Below are positions 1-25,396 of a stretch of 64,000 nucleotides of DNA, piece by piece. A program made the position numbers and the translations under genes. The notes beneath the pieces are model-generated. The model had not been told where the DNA came from, made no database searches, and saw only the letters and a program-made list of their open reading frames with translations. The stretch is from contig OY811987.1 of NCBI GenBank assembly GCA_963681505.1, positions 4,756,978 through 4,820,977 of the forward strand, read 5' to 3'. The stretch comes from Eunapius fragilis (lineage: Eukaryota > Porifera > Demospongiae > Spongillida > Spongillidae). The stretch's first letter is position 1, and each line of letters opens with the position of its first letter.

Positions 1-460
1 GCACACGTTTCTGCATATCACTTTTCCCATTTGGCTGCTGCGTCAAAAAATCTTCTGCCTGTCTGTGGAGAAGCCCATCAATGGATGTTACAAAAGGAGT
101 AAATGTATCTCGCCTATCTTCCACTGCCTTTTTGTATAGCTTCTTTTCTAGAGCCCCTGAGTCCAAAATTGATCCTGGTGTTCGATGCAGGTGTGATGCT
201 GCGTCTGTGTCAATGACTTTTATATCAGACGACGCTTCCACCTGGGGGGTCCAGACACCTCGAATGCCAAGATCGGCCCTCAATCCTGGACCATCTGCTT
301 TGGAATCAGCCTCTTTGACTATTGGTTCACGTCCATACTTGAGCAGCCATATCCCCAAGACAGTCCCGAAAACTTCGTTATGTCGATGGATGTCAAGACC
401 ACCTGTCTTACAGTCTAATGCATAGTGCAGCGTGAAATTTTGACTACATCCTTCCCATAT
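1..460 (-). mobile_element. LINE 3' part: restriction-like endonuclease domain (lineage A)
   Basis: On the minus strand an open frame runs from about base 460 off the left edge. It contains a knuckle (HYALDC), then KTGGLDIHRHNEV, then RADLGIRGVWTPQVEASSD and IKVIDTDA. The H-x4-C knuckle, the RHN motif and a PD-(D/E)XK-like acidic pattern are the C-terminal signature of R2-like non-LTR retrotransposons, where this domain nicks the target DNA. The family placement comes from remembered motifs, not a search. No reverse transcriptase is visible here; it would lie upstream on the minus strand, but bases 460-780 show nothing recognisable, so the copy looks 5'-truncated. The 3' end is outside the window. 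Confidence 0.6.
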
Positions 461-780
461 ACAGGAAAGTTGTCGTTGATATCGAATTGCCAAACCATCC
501 CTAAACTGAGAAACAACTCTCTAATGGGACCACATTCAGCCATGCTGATGTTTTACCTTTTATTGCCCTTCGTATTGATCTCTGTCGCTTATGTGTGAAC
601 TTTGCTAGAATGGACTCCAAGATGGTGTAAATTCTCTTGAACTTTACAGTGCATTTGTCTGGCCTCATTGAGTGCATCCAAATGGAAAAATGTATCCTTA
701 CCTATTAAGGCTACTTAGACAAGTCCAATATTGGATTCCGTGCATACCTGTAATATCGCCAAAAATTTGGTCGCATTGTT
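461..780. other. No recognised feature
   Basis: Nothing coding or repeated is recognised here apart from ordinary AT-rich sequence between the LINE tail and a hairpin repeat. Confidence 0.5.
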
Positions 781-782
781 AC

Positions 783-830
783 CAGACCCTTGTTTCTCAA
801 TAAACAGGGTCTGGGAACGAGACTATGTTT
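783..830. repeat. Hairpin end of an interspersed repeat
   Basis: CCAGACCC and its complement GGGTCTGG lie about 16 bases apart, followed by GAACGAGACTATG. Nearly the same hairpin and flank (GGGTCTGGGGACGAGACTATG, written here as GGGTCTGG plus GGACGAGACTATG) occurs at 61413-61464. This points to a shared short element with a subterminal hairpin. It is non-coding. Confidence 0.5.
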
Positions 831-939
831 ATCAAGCCCTATGTCCAAATTAGGTACTTTTGAATTTCGCCCGTTTGGTCATACACATTTCTGACCCCTA
901 ATTTAAAAGATAAAATCCTTGATGGCGGTCTTAAAAGTG

Positions 940-1056
940 GTGGAAGGAGGATGAGGAGGAGGGTAGGGGGAAGAGAAGAGAAAGATGAGGAGGGGGAGGG
1001 GAGGGGGAAGAGGAAGAGGAATAACAATAAGAATAAGAATAAGAATACGAATAAGA
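940..1056. repeat. Purine-rich simple repeat and (AATAAG)n
   Basis: A G/A-only stretch of GGA and GGAGG units passes into an ATAAGA-type hexamer run. Both strands are open by chance, so the long frames across it are not genes. Confidence 0.85.
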
Positions 1057-1419
1057 ATCGCCTTGCTGTGAGAATGGGCTGGTCCCTTTCCAAAGCTACA
1101 TCCAGTTTGTATGGTGGCTCTCACCAGAGCCAATATAATGCCAGAGCTATCCTGTCCAGGACAATCTCTATTCGAGCATGAGTAGTTACAGTAGATTATT
1201 TGCAATGTATTTCTATAATATTGCCTATTATAATGTATTATTATTATTGAAGCATACAATAAATCAAACACCTTAAAGTTACTAGACAAAAACATCGTCC
1301 GGAACAACTTGCTCACAACAAGCAAAGTGAGACCTGCTAAGTATGGCTCTAGCATTGCCTATTATTTATTTTATTTATGTTAAGATATTATTAGAGAATT
1401 ATTATTGAAGAGAATCTAG

Positions 1420-1790
1420 TTTGTCCTCTTTGTCCTGACAAAGCATTGGACACTTTAGGCCATCACTGTACAACCTGCAAGTGTAGAGGGGATGTAACAA
1501 ACAGGCACAACAAGCTTCGAAATGCATTGTTCAACACATTTTGCCATGCATCTTTATCAGCTCACCTTGAGGTTGGATGTGGCTGGGGGCTGGACAAGTC
1601 AAATACTAAACCAGCTGATATCTTAGTCTCCAACTGGGATGGCAGTGCCTCTGCAGCATTTGACATCAGTGTGACATCCCCGCTAAATTCATCATTAGTT
1701 GTGGAAGCGGGTATGTCACCTGGTGTGGCTGCTAGTGTTTCTGTTCCTCATGGAAAAAAAATGCACATACATTATTAGTATAGCATACAC
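1420..1790 (+). mobile_element. LINE 3' fragment: restriction-like endonuclease (lineage B)
   Basis: The plus strand encodes CPLCPDKALDTLGHHCTTC, a CCHC knuckle, then RHNKLR, KPADILVSNWDG and AFDISVTSPLNSS. These are the knuckle, RHN and PD...D parts of the R2-type endonuclease. The frame ends early and the C-terminal part seen at 26400-26690 is missing. It is close in sequence to the fragment at 26855-27280, so the two belong to one subfamily. Confidence 0.65.
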
Positions 1791-2367
1791 AACAATTTGA
1801 AATTGTAGATAGTAGCACGCAGAAAGGTGCACCAATGGTTTATAAAATTTTTCACAAAAATGAATCAAAATGAATTTCATGTGCTATTGCATCATCCCCC
1901 ACATCATTATTCACATCTTTTCAAAAACATGTTATCACAAAGCATAAAGTAAGCAGTGTGTATGACCTTATTGAACGTGATGTGGGAACTGACTAGTCAC
2001 TGGATCTTTAATGTTAAGCTGGTTCTTCTCTCATATGCAAAGGTGTAACTATCTCTTAGAATATGAAACTGACTTTAAAATATGCGCTATACGTCCTTTT
2101 TCACTGCCTCTATCCCATGGCTACATTGACTGTGGACCTGTATTGTTGGTCTTCTCTATAACTAAATGTAGCTGGTACCGGTCTAATTGCAACTACAGAA
2201 TACATGAATGTATTAATTATTATATTTAATGATAACAGCAAATATTATGTACAAATGGCCTACGTCATTGCCAAAAGTTTGATAGCAGTATCCAGAGCAC
2301 ACAAATTTCTACTTGCATCAAACACTACAAATGCTGCATCCTACACATGTACACAGCATAAAGCCAC
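1791..2367. other. AT-rich spacer and probable ARMT1 3' UTR
   Basis: No coding frame is recognised. The part next to 2368 should be the 3' untranslated region of the minus-strand ARMT1 gene; no exact AATAAA was identified on that strand. Confidence 0.35.
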
Positions 2368-5300
2368 CTAGGACCTGTGAACCTGCAGCACAGCATACTG
2401 TCCAGTGATCATCCAGTCCTTGTTCTCACTGGCAGCTTTGGTAGCCACACCTGGACTCAGTCCCGTGACCAGATCAGCCTTGAGGGTCCTCAGGGCACAT
2501 ACATTTGTCGGCTCAAACCCACCCAGGGCTATGCTAAAGCTCTCCGTGTACAGCCAGTTGCGGTCGGCTAGCAGCTTCCTGTAGTTGAGATCGCCTTTGA
2601 AGAAGACCAGGTAAGACTCCGACAGCACCTGGTACAGGTCTGGGGCCACGGTCTTCATGGCCATATACTCATAAGAGGTGGTCCAAAATGGATGGTCCAT
2701 CACGACAAAGGTCCCCTCACGCACCCTGTCCTTCCACTTGCGGCCAAGCTGAGAGAGGTTACCTTCGGACGAAGCCAGGAGCGTGTCAAGCGTCCAGTTA
2801 AAGTCTTTGACAAGTGCATCGGAGACGAACCACGGGAGCTGCTTTAAGTGGAACTGCACTTGATCTGCAAAACCCACACTTAGGAGCCACTCTGCAAGGC
2901 AGAGGTCCACAAAGATCTCGAAGCCACAGTTGTCCAGGACAAAGTCCACCCTCCTCCGGGTGTCTTTGGGTTTGCTGACAAGCTGAAGGACCTCCCAGAG
3001 AGCTGCGCTGTGGTCTGCGAGGATGTTGGTCCTCAGGAACTGGGACTGCACACCTTCCTCCACTGAGAACATGGAGCGACCACTGTCGTAGTTTTCCACT
3101 GTGCTGATCATTGAGAGGTCCATCTTATTGCCCCACAGTGTGAGCTACAGAGAACAGGAGGTGGCATGTAGGAAGGGTAGGTTAGGAAGGAGGGAGGGAG
3201 AGGAAGGAGGGTGGGAGAGGAAGGAGGGAGGGAGAGGAAGGAGGGAGAGGAAGGAGGGAGAGGAAGGAGGGTGGGAGAGGAAGGAGGGAGGGAGAGGAAG
3301 GAGGGAGGGAGAGGAAGGAGGGAGAGGAAGGAGGGAGGGAGAGGAAGGAGGGAGGGAGAGGAAGGAGGGAGGGAGAGGAAGGAGGGAGGGAGAGGAAGGA
3401 GGGAGGGAGAGGATAGGCCAACGTTTCTTTTTGAAGGATTAAACGATCAATCCCAGTACATTTAGTTTAGTATAACAGTATAACATATACATGTAATAAC
3501 ATGTACATGTAGTTATGTATGCAAGCACGCTTTTTAAAACCAACTCTTGATTCTTTACTTTAAAAAGAAATCTATACTGGGCATTATTGGAATAAAGGTA
3601 CACATGTTATTGTCTGTGTCTGGACATGACAGTCTGCAGTCAGAGACCTCCCCAATGACCTCCATGGTCCCAAAAATGCAAGGCATACCAAAAGGAGATG
3701 CTCAAACTCCACCCTCAACTGGCCTGGAGACTTGTTTGTGCTCGGCACTGACAGCAGACCATTGAGGTACTTCCCAACAGCAGTAATGTCCACCAGACTT
3801 GACATGAATGACTGCTCCTTCTGTGCTGCAAACGGATCAAAGTCCTTCAGGTACTTGCTAAAAGAAGAAGAAAGGCAACATTACGACCATACCCACAAGT
3901 CATGAATGATCAAGGAGACAACCAATGACCAAGGTGCTCTGATTGCCACAATACAGGTCTATAATACGGTGGCCCAGTAGGCCACGCAACAAAAAAAAAT
4001 GAAATAAGAGCATAGAGCAGATGACATAGAGCATAGAGCAGATGACATAAAGCAAAGAGCAGATGACATAGAGCATAGAGCAGATGACCTACAGCATAGA
4101 GCAGATGACATAGAGCATAGAGCAGATGACATAGAGCATAGAGCAGATGACACAGAGCATAGAGCAGATGACATAGAGCATAGAGCAGATGACAAAGAGC
4201 AAAGAGCAGATGACCTACAGCATAGAGCAGATGACATAGAGCATAGAGCAGATGACATAGAGCATAGAGCAGATGACATAGAGCATAGAGCAGATGACAT
4301 AGAGCATAGAGCAGATGACATAGAGCATAGAGCAGATGACCTACAGCATAGAGCAGATGACACAGAGCATAGAACAGATGAGCTACAGCATAGAGCAGAT
4401 GACATAGAGCATAGAGCAGATGACATAGAGCATAGAGCAGATGACATAGAGCATAGAGCAGATGACATAGAGCATAGAGCAGATGACATAGAGCATAGAG
4501 CAGATGACACAGAGCATAGAGCAGATGACATAGAGCATAGAGCAGATGACATAGAGCATAGAGCAGATGACATAGAGCATAGAGCAGATGACGACAGATA
4601 CTGATATGGGCGTGGCCCCAGAAGTTGGAGAATAGAAGTCAGATAACGCACGGCAGGCATGCAAGCAGGGAATTTTAAAATGGTATCTGATTCTATCGTG
4701 ATAAAGTAAGTTGCCATCGCCATATCAACCTGAGGCTGCTAAATTCAGCTGTTACTTGTACATAAGTATTAACACAGCTCCACACTTGGGGCATGTGCCA
4801 TCCCTCTCTTTAATTATGAAAAACATGATCTTAGTTATAATTGTAACGACTTAAGAACCGCTGATGATTCACAGCTTCTGGGGCCCCCATGGGGGAACGT
4901 ACAGCGCTCCCTTGCTGGGGCGGGAGGGGTACCCTACCCCGAAAACACCCACCGTGCACCCGACCTGGATCTGGCCCTGTTCTTCCCAACAGACACCAGC
5001 AAAAGCCGTAATACAGGTGCATTTCTGCTGGTTGTTATGGAAGATGCTGCGCATAATTAATGAGAGGGATGGCACGAGGCCCTAGTGTAGAGCTGAGTTA
5101 ATATTTATGTACATGTCGCAGGCAAAGGGAAAATTAAGCATTGATATGGTGATGTCAACTTCCACATCGTCACAATGGAACCAGACACCATTTAAAATTC
5201 CCACCATGCCTGCATGCCGTGAGTTGCCTGACTTCTGCTCTCCAACTTCTGTGGCTACACCCTAATCAGTCTCTGTGTCGACTTCCGGTGGGGCAACGTC

Positions 5301-6714
5301 CAAATCGGTCTCTGTGTCATCTGCTCTATGCTCTGTGTCATCTGCTCTATGCTCTATGTCATCTGCTCTATGCTCTATATGTCATCTGCTCTATGCTCTA
5401 TGTCATCTGCTCTATGTCATCTGCTCTATGCTCTATGTCATCTGCTCTATGCTCTATGTCATCTGCTCTATGCTCTGTCATCTGCTCTATGCTCTATGTC
5501 ATCTGCTCTATGCTCTATGTCATCTGCTCTATGTCATCTGCTCTATGCTCTATGTCATCTGCTCTATGCTCTATGTCATCTGCTCTATGCATTATGTCAT
5601 CTGCTCTATACTCTGTCATCTGCTCTATGCTCTATGTCATCTGCTCTATGCTCTATGTCATCTGCTCTATGCTCTATGTCATCTGCTCTATGCTCTATGT
5701 CATCTGATCTATGCTCTATGTCATCTGCTCTATGCTCTGTCATCTGCTCTATGCTCTATGTCATCTGCTCTATGCATTATGTCATCTGCTCTATGCTCTG
5801 TCATCTGCTCTATGCTCTATGTCATCTGCTCTATGCTCTATGTCATCTGCTCTATGCTCTATGTCATCTGATCTATGCCCTATGTCATCTGCTCTTTGCT
5901 CTATGTCATCTGCTCTATGCCCTATGTCATCTGCTCTATGCTCTGTGTCATCTGCTCTATGCTCTATGTCATCTGCTCTATGCTCTATGTCATCTGCTCT
6001 TTGCTCTATGTCATCTGCTCTATGCTCTGTGTCATCTGCTCTATGCCCTATGTCATCTGCTCTATGCTCTGTGTCATCTGCTCTATGCTCTATGTCATCT
6101 GCTCTATGCTCTATGCCATCTGCTCTATGCTCTGTGTCATCTGTTCTATGCTCTATATGTCAATTGTGTTGTTGTGTGACCTACCACTGTAAGTGTGTCC
6201 AGGTCAAAAATGGCTTTACTCCTCTGGTTCAAATTATTGTGGTATTAGTTTAACATTTTTTTATTTTAGCATGAGCCCTGCACCTCCAGACCAGAGTGCT
6301 TCTTTGTTGATTTGACTTGGTCATCTCATGAATCCATGGCACGAGGCATATGTGTTGGCTGTGTTGTGTATGCCCTTACATGTACATGTAATGCGTTAGG
6401 CTTCAAGCACACACTAGCACCATGTTGGTACCTTAAAGAGTACAACAAAAGGGACACGTGACATCAATGGCTGGCAATGGATGAAGCAGGTAATGTGAGC
6501 AGAAAGGGAAACATGTTTTTGATGATGAGTAGATAACAGAGAAGAAGATGAGAATAGCAATGTTGCTAAATAGCAATGTGATGGAACAGATGTGGAGGAT
6601 TCAGATGAGTGGTGTATGACTGCGGTCTCCAAGCCGCACACACGAGTTGTGAGGGATTATGTTCAATAACAATATGATTAAAAACAACCAACACTTTCGT
6701 TTGTACTACCATTG

Positions 6715-6790
<76 letters not shown>

Positions 6791-9700
6791 ACACACACAC
6801 CTTACCTAGAATTAAGGACATCGGCAATCTTCCTATACATAAAGCACTCTGCAAAGAGCCAAGAGACGGAGTACCAAGATGGTTGACTGCCCTGAAGCCT
6901 CTTACACTTGCGGATAGAATCAAAGGCAGCCTTCCATTCCTTCATATCTGGTCCACTGTCAATGGACGTCATTGCCTTATTGGTCTGCAGCTGGTATCGG
7001 AGTTCTGAGAGTTGAGACAGGACGCCCTTCACATCCTCCGTACCATCCTGCCAAACAACAGACGGCTTTAATTAGAAGTTTAATTTATATAGATATACAT
7101 GCATGCCAATAGAAACATATTATGAACGTTATTGAATAAATTATGCTACAATAACTGGTTTAAGGTAATTTCGTAACTTTTAAAATGCCTGGAACTCAAA
7201 TCCTATAGGCTGGGTACATTGCATAGTGTAGTTGTGCACCTGTGTCTTAGCTTTGTAGCAGTGTGTTACTGCATTATAGCTACGCATATAACTGTGATCT
7301 CAAGGGCAACTATGCTAAGGACATTACTGACCTCTCCATACTGAGAACAAAGAGTCTTCTCCTCCCTGTGAATGGTGTCTATCACTTGTGTAAGTACTCT
7401 TGGCATCCTCTCCTTCAGTGTCACGTAAGCAAAGGTCCTGGTGGAAATACGCATTTTCAGGGTGATATCATCCACCTGAGGTCCACTTCACCCTTGTCCC
7501 CCCCCCCCCCCCCCCCCATCAACCAAAGTTCTCCCTTCACCCTCAAACATCTCCACATCCTCCCCTCCCTCACTCCATGCTTCCTACCCACTCCAGTACT
7601 ACCCTCACCACACCACTAGGTACCCTCCCATCACTACCCTCACCACACCATTAGGTACTGTACCCTCCCATCACTACCCTCACCACACCATTAGGTACTG
7701 TACCCTCCCATCACTACCCTCACCACACCATTAGGTACCCTCCCATCACTACCCTCACCACACCACTAGGTACCCTCACATCACTACCCTCACCACACCA
7801 CTAGGTACCCTCACATCACTACCCTCACCACACCAGTAGGTACCCTCCCATCACTACCCTCACCACACCACTAGGTACCCTCACATCACTACCCTCACCA
7901 CACCACTAGGTACCCTCACCACACCACTAGGTACCCTCACTACACCACTAGGTACCCTCACATCACTACCCTCACCACATCACTACGTACCCTCACATCA
8001 CTACCCTCACCACACCACTAGGTACCCTCACATCACTACCCTCACCACACCATTAGGTAACCTCCCATCACTACCCTCACCACACCCCTAGGTACCCTCA
8101 CATCACTACCCTCACCACACCACTAGGTACCCTCACATCACTACCCTCACCACACCACTAGGTACCCTCACATCACTACCCTCACCACACCACTAGGTAC
8201 CCTCACATCACAACCCTCACCACACCACTAGGTACCCTCACATCACTACCCTCACCACACCACTAGGTACCCTCACATCACTACCCTCACCACACCACTA
8301 GGTACCCTCACATCACTACCCTCACCACACCACTAGGTACCCTCACATCACTACCCTCACCACACCACTAGGTACCCTCACATCACAACCCTCACCACAC
8401 CACTAGGTACCCTCACATCACTACCCTCACCACACCACTAGGTACCCTCACATCACTACCCTCGCCACATCACTACCCTCTGATCACACCATTACTCTCA
8501 CTTACCCTCAACACACCACAACACACCATTATCCTCTGGACACACCACTACCCTCACCATACCACTAACCTCACCACACCACTACCCTCAAAACACCATT
8601 ACCTTCTGACCACATGCTACCCACACCTTCACCATCCCATACATGAATGCACCTCCCTCTACACACTAAAGAGGGCCCATCCTTCATTGAACACATGTAG
8701 CAGTGTTAACAACAGTGAGATAAGATCACTGGATGGACTATGACCACTGGGTGGAGATATGATCACTGGATGGACTATGACCACTGGGTGGAGATAAGAA
8801 CTATGACCACTGGGTGGAGATAAGAACTATGACCACTGGGTGGAGATACATTGTAAGATCACTGGATGGATTATGACCACTGGGTGGAGATAAGATCACT
8901 GGATGGACAATGAATACTGGGTGGAGATATAAGATCACTGGATGGACTATGACCACTGGGTAGAGATAGATACATGTATGATCACTGGATGGACTATGAC
9001 CACTGGGTGGAGATAAGAACTATGACCAATGGGTGGAGATAAGATCACTGGATGGACTATGACCACTGGGTAGAGATAGATACATGTATGATCACTGGAT
9101 GGACTATGACCACTGGGTAGAGAGAGATAAGATCACTGGATGGACTATGAATACTGGGTGGAGATAAGATCACTGGGTGGACTATGACCACTGGATGGAG
9201 ATAAGATCACTATGACCACTGGGTGGAGATAAGATCACTGGATGGACAATGAAACTGGGTGGAGATAAGATCACTGGATGGACTATGACCACTGGGTGGA
9301 GATAAGATCACTATGACCACAGGTGGAGATATGATCTACTGCCAATGGGTGAAGATATCTGAACTACTAGGTAGCAATATATGAATTATGACAGTGAGTA
9401 GTGCAGAAATATAGACACATGTACTAAGAAGATATCTGAACTAAGACCATCGGGTGGAAATATCTGAACTAAGACCATCGGGTGGAAATATCTGAACTAA
9501 GACCATCGGGTGGAGATATCTGAACTAAAACCATCGGGTGGAAATATCTGAACTAAGACCATCAGGTGGAGATATCTGAACTGAGACCACCCAGTGGAGA
9601 TATGACTGGTTGGAGAATATACACATATCCTGTTTCATGATTTGGCCCACCAACTTAGCTCATATCACGCGACTCTGATGAACCACCTCCCACGCAGTAC

Positions 9701-10364
9701 AAAGTTCGGTAAATACATAAGCGCGAAAGGAGCTAGCTAGAGATATTCTGGTACAAGTATGCAGCCATCATACAATGCGCATGGGCACCCCAGAAATATT
9801 AAAACTGCTGTATTTTATTAGTCCATTAACACCTGCGTTAATTATTAAATGCCCGCAAATACACACGTAACGTGGCTTTGCAACGTTAAATGCTTCCCAA
9901 AGTACTAATATCACCGTGGCGTGCTTACCCTTCGTATTTAGCGGACATCCGCTTTGCTACGGGATACCCTGGTGTCTGTATAAGTTCTGCCATTCGACGA
10001 GGATAGAAAGTAATAATTAAAATATTACAATATTTCCGGTTTGTACAGCTATTTATACAAAAAAATGTCGTAACGTTTTTAAAATATGTTTGGCTGAAAC
10101 AGTGCGGAGTTATCATCTGCCGAGCTTTCAAATTTTAAAAGGCAGGAGACCTACCCAAAACTTTTAGAATATACTATAAGTAGGGTCAATTATCGAGAAG
10201 GTAAATTTCAGGAAGTAGACACCACTTCTGGACGCCTAGCCTATCGAACAAAAACTTACCGATACTGTGCGTCTCTATATACCTGCAAAGAAATGAATAA
10301 TTCAGTACTCCAAAAGTTGAACTTTGGACAAAAAGTGGGAGGTACTTACGTGGCCTTGTGTCAT
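2368..10364 (-). CDS. ARMT1: ARMT1-like DUF89 damage-control phosphatase / acidic residue methyltransferase
   Basis: A five-exon minus-strand gene. Coding exons, 5' to 3': 10350-10364 (tentative), 7332-7475, 6806-7047, 3689-3857 and 2368-3144. All junctions use GT donors and AG acceptors, and phases agree, giving about 448 residues against roughly 441 in human ARMT1. Landmarks are FAYVTLKERMPRVL near the N-terminus, SWLFAECFMYRKI in the helical domain, FVLDNCGFEIFVDL with the metal-binding Asp, and FFKGDLNYRKL near the end. DUF89 proteins are Mn/Ni-dependent phosphatases; human ARMT1 is also reported to methylate glutamate side chains. The first exon (MTQGH) is chosen only because its phase fits. 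An upstream out-of-frame ATG precedes it. The introns are loaded with repeats. Confidence 0.85.
3183..3414. repeat. G-rich minisatellite in ARMT1 intron 4
   Basis: Tandem GGAAGGAGGGAGGGAGA-type units, about 17 bp with shorter variants, are entirely purine on the plus strand. Closely spaced GGG triplets could form G-quadruplex or triplex structures. The array sits some 40 bases beyond the acceptor of the last ARMT1 exon, so the pre-mRNA carries the C-rich strand right next to a splice site. Confidence 0.9.
3965..4735 (-). repeat. Left arm of giant inverted repeat: 21-bp satellite
   Basis: About 28 tandem copies of a 21-bp unit (CATAGAGCAGATGACATAGAG) run from about 4012 to 4593, followed by a unique flank to 4735. 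The reverse complement of this arm, satellite and flank together, recurs at 5138-6180. It lies in ARMT1 intron 3. The long frame encoding a SALCSMS heptad is a by-product of the 21-bp period. Confidence 0.9.
4736..5137. other. Spacer between the inverted satellite arms
   Basis: About 400 bp of unique-looking sequence separates the arms. It includes a GC-rich patch (4880-4990) with no convincing protein match. Confidence 0.6.
5138..6180 (+). repeat. Right arm of giant inverted repeat: 21-bp satellite
   Basis: A flank (5138-5310) is the diverged reverse complement of 4594-4735; both contain GACTTCT(A/G)(T/C)TCTCCAACTTCT. About 40 copies of the GCTCTATGTCATCTGCTCTAT unit follow, some shortened by 6 bases. 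The outer edge resembles the outer edge of the left arm (TTGTTGTGTGACCTAC against TTGTTGCGTGGCCTAC), so the whole block has inverted ends. It looks like a foldback element whose arms were expanded by satellite growth. Confidence 0.88.
6716..6800. repeat. (CA)n microsatellite
   Basis: About 40 CA dinucleotides end directly at the donor site of ARMT1 exon 3 (6805), so the transcript has a GU run immediately after the 5' splice site. GU runs next to donors are known to affect splice choice in other genes. Confidence 0.95.
7602..8480. repeat. 35-bp minisatellite
   Basis: About 24 copies of a unit reading TAGGTACCCTCACATCACTA then CCCTCACCACACCAC follow a C-run at 7500-7517. Early units have CCCATC in place of CACATC and some are shortened. 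The array is in ARMT1 intron 1 and is pyrimidine-rich on the plus strand. Confidence 0.93.
8720..9345. repeat. 37-bp minisatellite
   Basis: The unit is GATCACTGGATGGACTATGA then CCACTGGGTGGAGATAA, in about 17 partly truncated copies. It follows the 35-bp array with only about 230 bp between. Confidence 0.92.
9425..9600. repeat. 28-bp minisatellite
   Basis: Six copies of TCTGAACTAAGACCATCGGG then TGGAAATA. The GGGTGGAGATA end is shared with the preceding 37-bp unit, so one array probably seeded the other. Confidence 0.88.
9601..10349. other. Unique sequence, 5' part of ARMT1 intron 1
   Basis: No recognised coding or repeat feature. Confidence 0.5.
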
Positions 10365-11082
10365 GTTCTTTCTTGATGGCCGTCATTCAGGAACTTGATG
10401 TCCTTAATAGAGCAGTGGCGTAGGAAAAGGGGGGGCAACTGCCCCCCCACTTTTAGAAGTGGGGGGGGCCATGCCCCCCCCACTTTTACACCAGCGATAC
10501 TACAGATAAATGCGTAATTTGTAATGAATTGCACTGATTCTAGTGTAGTTTTGTAACGTCGTTAGATGCAAATATCGTTGGCTTCTGAGGCACAGCCCCA
10601 GGCCCCAATGCGGAAGCTTACAGTACTCCCCTAGCTAGCTGGGGGAGGGGCACCGCTCTCCCGCCATGATGACCATCGAACTTTGCCCCCCCACTTTTAA
10701 ACTCCTTCCTACGCCGCTGTAAGAGGTGTAGGCTCTGTGTAGCTATTAAATCGGCTAGAGGTCAAGCACATCTGCACCGAGTTCTAAAATCCATAATTTT
10801 GTCAAGTCGTTTAGCTACTGCTCGGAATATGATTACATGTCGCTAGAAACAACGTCTATTCAGATGTATTTATTACACTAATTCGACATGTCATGAAAAG
10901 CATTTGCATGGGACCAAGAAATCGCAATTATAATTTCAAAGTGAGCGGTAATGAATAATGAACTCTATGTACACAAGACAAAGGTCAGCATTGGGATACA
11001 TGTACATGTACCCGGCGGCCATCCCATGTACCTTACACGCCCCCACAAGATCAGCTCACGTGATTTTGAATGATTCGATACG
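10365..11082. promoter_or_regulatory. Divergent promoter region of ARMT1 and the ETNPPL-like gene
   Basis: The inferred start codons of the two genes face away from each other across 718 bp. A bidirectional promoter is inferred from this spacing alone; no TATA box or mapped transcript start is available. The MITE at 10413-10719 fills nearly half of it. Confidence 0.4.
10413..10719. mobile_element. hAT-like MITE with inverted ends
   Basis: The ends are CAGTGGCGTAGGAA and its near-complement TTCCTACGCCGCTG, separated by about 280 bp of non-coding sequence with G and C runs. CAG...GGCG ends are typical of hAT-type non-autonomous elements. An 8-bp target duplication is not clean: the flanks TAATAGAG and TAAGAGGT match only partly. 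Confidence 0.7.
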
Positions 11083-24671
<13,589 letters not shown>

Positions 24672-25311
24672 GCACACCACTCACCTGGCTGGAATGTTGG
24701 CCTTGTGTTATTTTTCTTCCCCTGACTGCATAATTCATTTTATAATAGGACACATGACTTGTATTTTTTATGTTTTGTGAGAAAGTACTCCTATCGTGGG
24801 CATAGTGAGCTGAATATTTTGAGGGAGGGAGGGAGGGGGTTTTGTACCTGATGTTCTGGCATTATTTAAACCTTCATCTCTGGCTATGAGGATAAGGATA
24901 GGTAGGACGTCAGTTCATTACAAAAAGAACATGGTAACAAGCCCCTAGTATGTCAGAGCAATTGGCTGGTGATGACAAACCACATAGATCATCAGACGCA
25001 TTTAAGGACATACAGCACGTTCCTTCAATGATCGAGTAACAGACATAGTACACATGTACATAGGATATTGCCTTCATTAACTAGGAAGCCAATGTATGGT
25101 ATATGTTTCCTGCAATCGCTACTGATGTGGAGGATGCTACAAGAACTTATGATTGCCCCTAATTAGCTATTGGTAAACAGGTTGATCAGTTTTTAAAAAT
25201 ATTAACTAAGGTTGTCCATAGAAATGGTAGTCGGCACAGTATGATTCCTCGCCTTTATGCAAGGAAAAGGAGACATGAGTATAGGATTTGAGGTGCACTT
25301 CTGATATGTAA
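24672..25311. other. Spacer downstream of the ETNPPL-like gene
   Basis: This should contain the 3' UTR. No other feature is recognised except a short GGGA run at 24821-24838. Confidence 0.4.
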
Positions 25312-25383
25312 GGCCTGTTGGTCTAGGGGTATGATTCTTGCTTTGGGAGCAAGAGGTCCCGGGTTCAAATCCCGGACAGGCCC
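25312..25383 (+). tRNA. tRNA-Pro (anticodon UGG)
   Basis: A 72-nt cloverleaf. GGCCTGT pairs with ACAGGCC in the acceptor stem. The A-box region reads TTGGTCTAGGGGTATGA and the anticodon loop TTTGGGA sits between TCTTGC and GCAAGA, giving anticodon TGG. The B box GGTTCAAATCC lies in the T arm. No intron and no encoded CCA are present. The sequence closely matches animal tRNA-Pro genes. A T-rich run (TACTTTTTTTTTC) just downstream is a Pol III terminator. Confidence 0.95.
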
Positions 25384-25386
25384 TAC

Positions 25387-25396
25387 TTTTTTTTTC
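25387..25396 (+). terminator. Pol III terminator of tRNA-Pro
   Basis: A run of nine or so T residues begins four bases after the tRNA 3' end; four or more T on the sense strand stop Pol III. Confidence 0.85.

Noticed and set aside
3182-3465. Glu/Gly/Arg-rich frames
   Set aside because: Purine minisatellite translated by chance.
3959-6253. Long open frames rich in SALCSMS / HLLYALC
   Set aside because: They arise because the 21-bp satellite has a period divisible by three and lacks stops; all frames show the same pattern and the region lies in an ARMT1 intron.
7602-8480. Regular repeats considered as a CRISPR array
   Set aside because: Units are contiguous with no unique spacers, and the context is an animal intron.
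10186-10386. Upstream ATG (MTAIKKEHDTRPR) as the ARMT1 start
   Set aside because: Its frame does not match the phase of any acceptor in front of the FAYVTLKERM exon, whereas the ATG 22 bases downstream (MTQGH) does; kept only as a possible upstream ORF.
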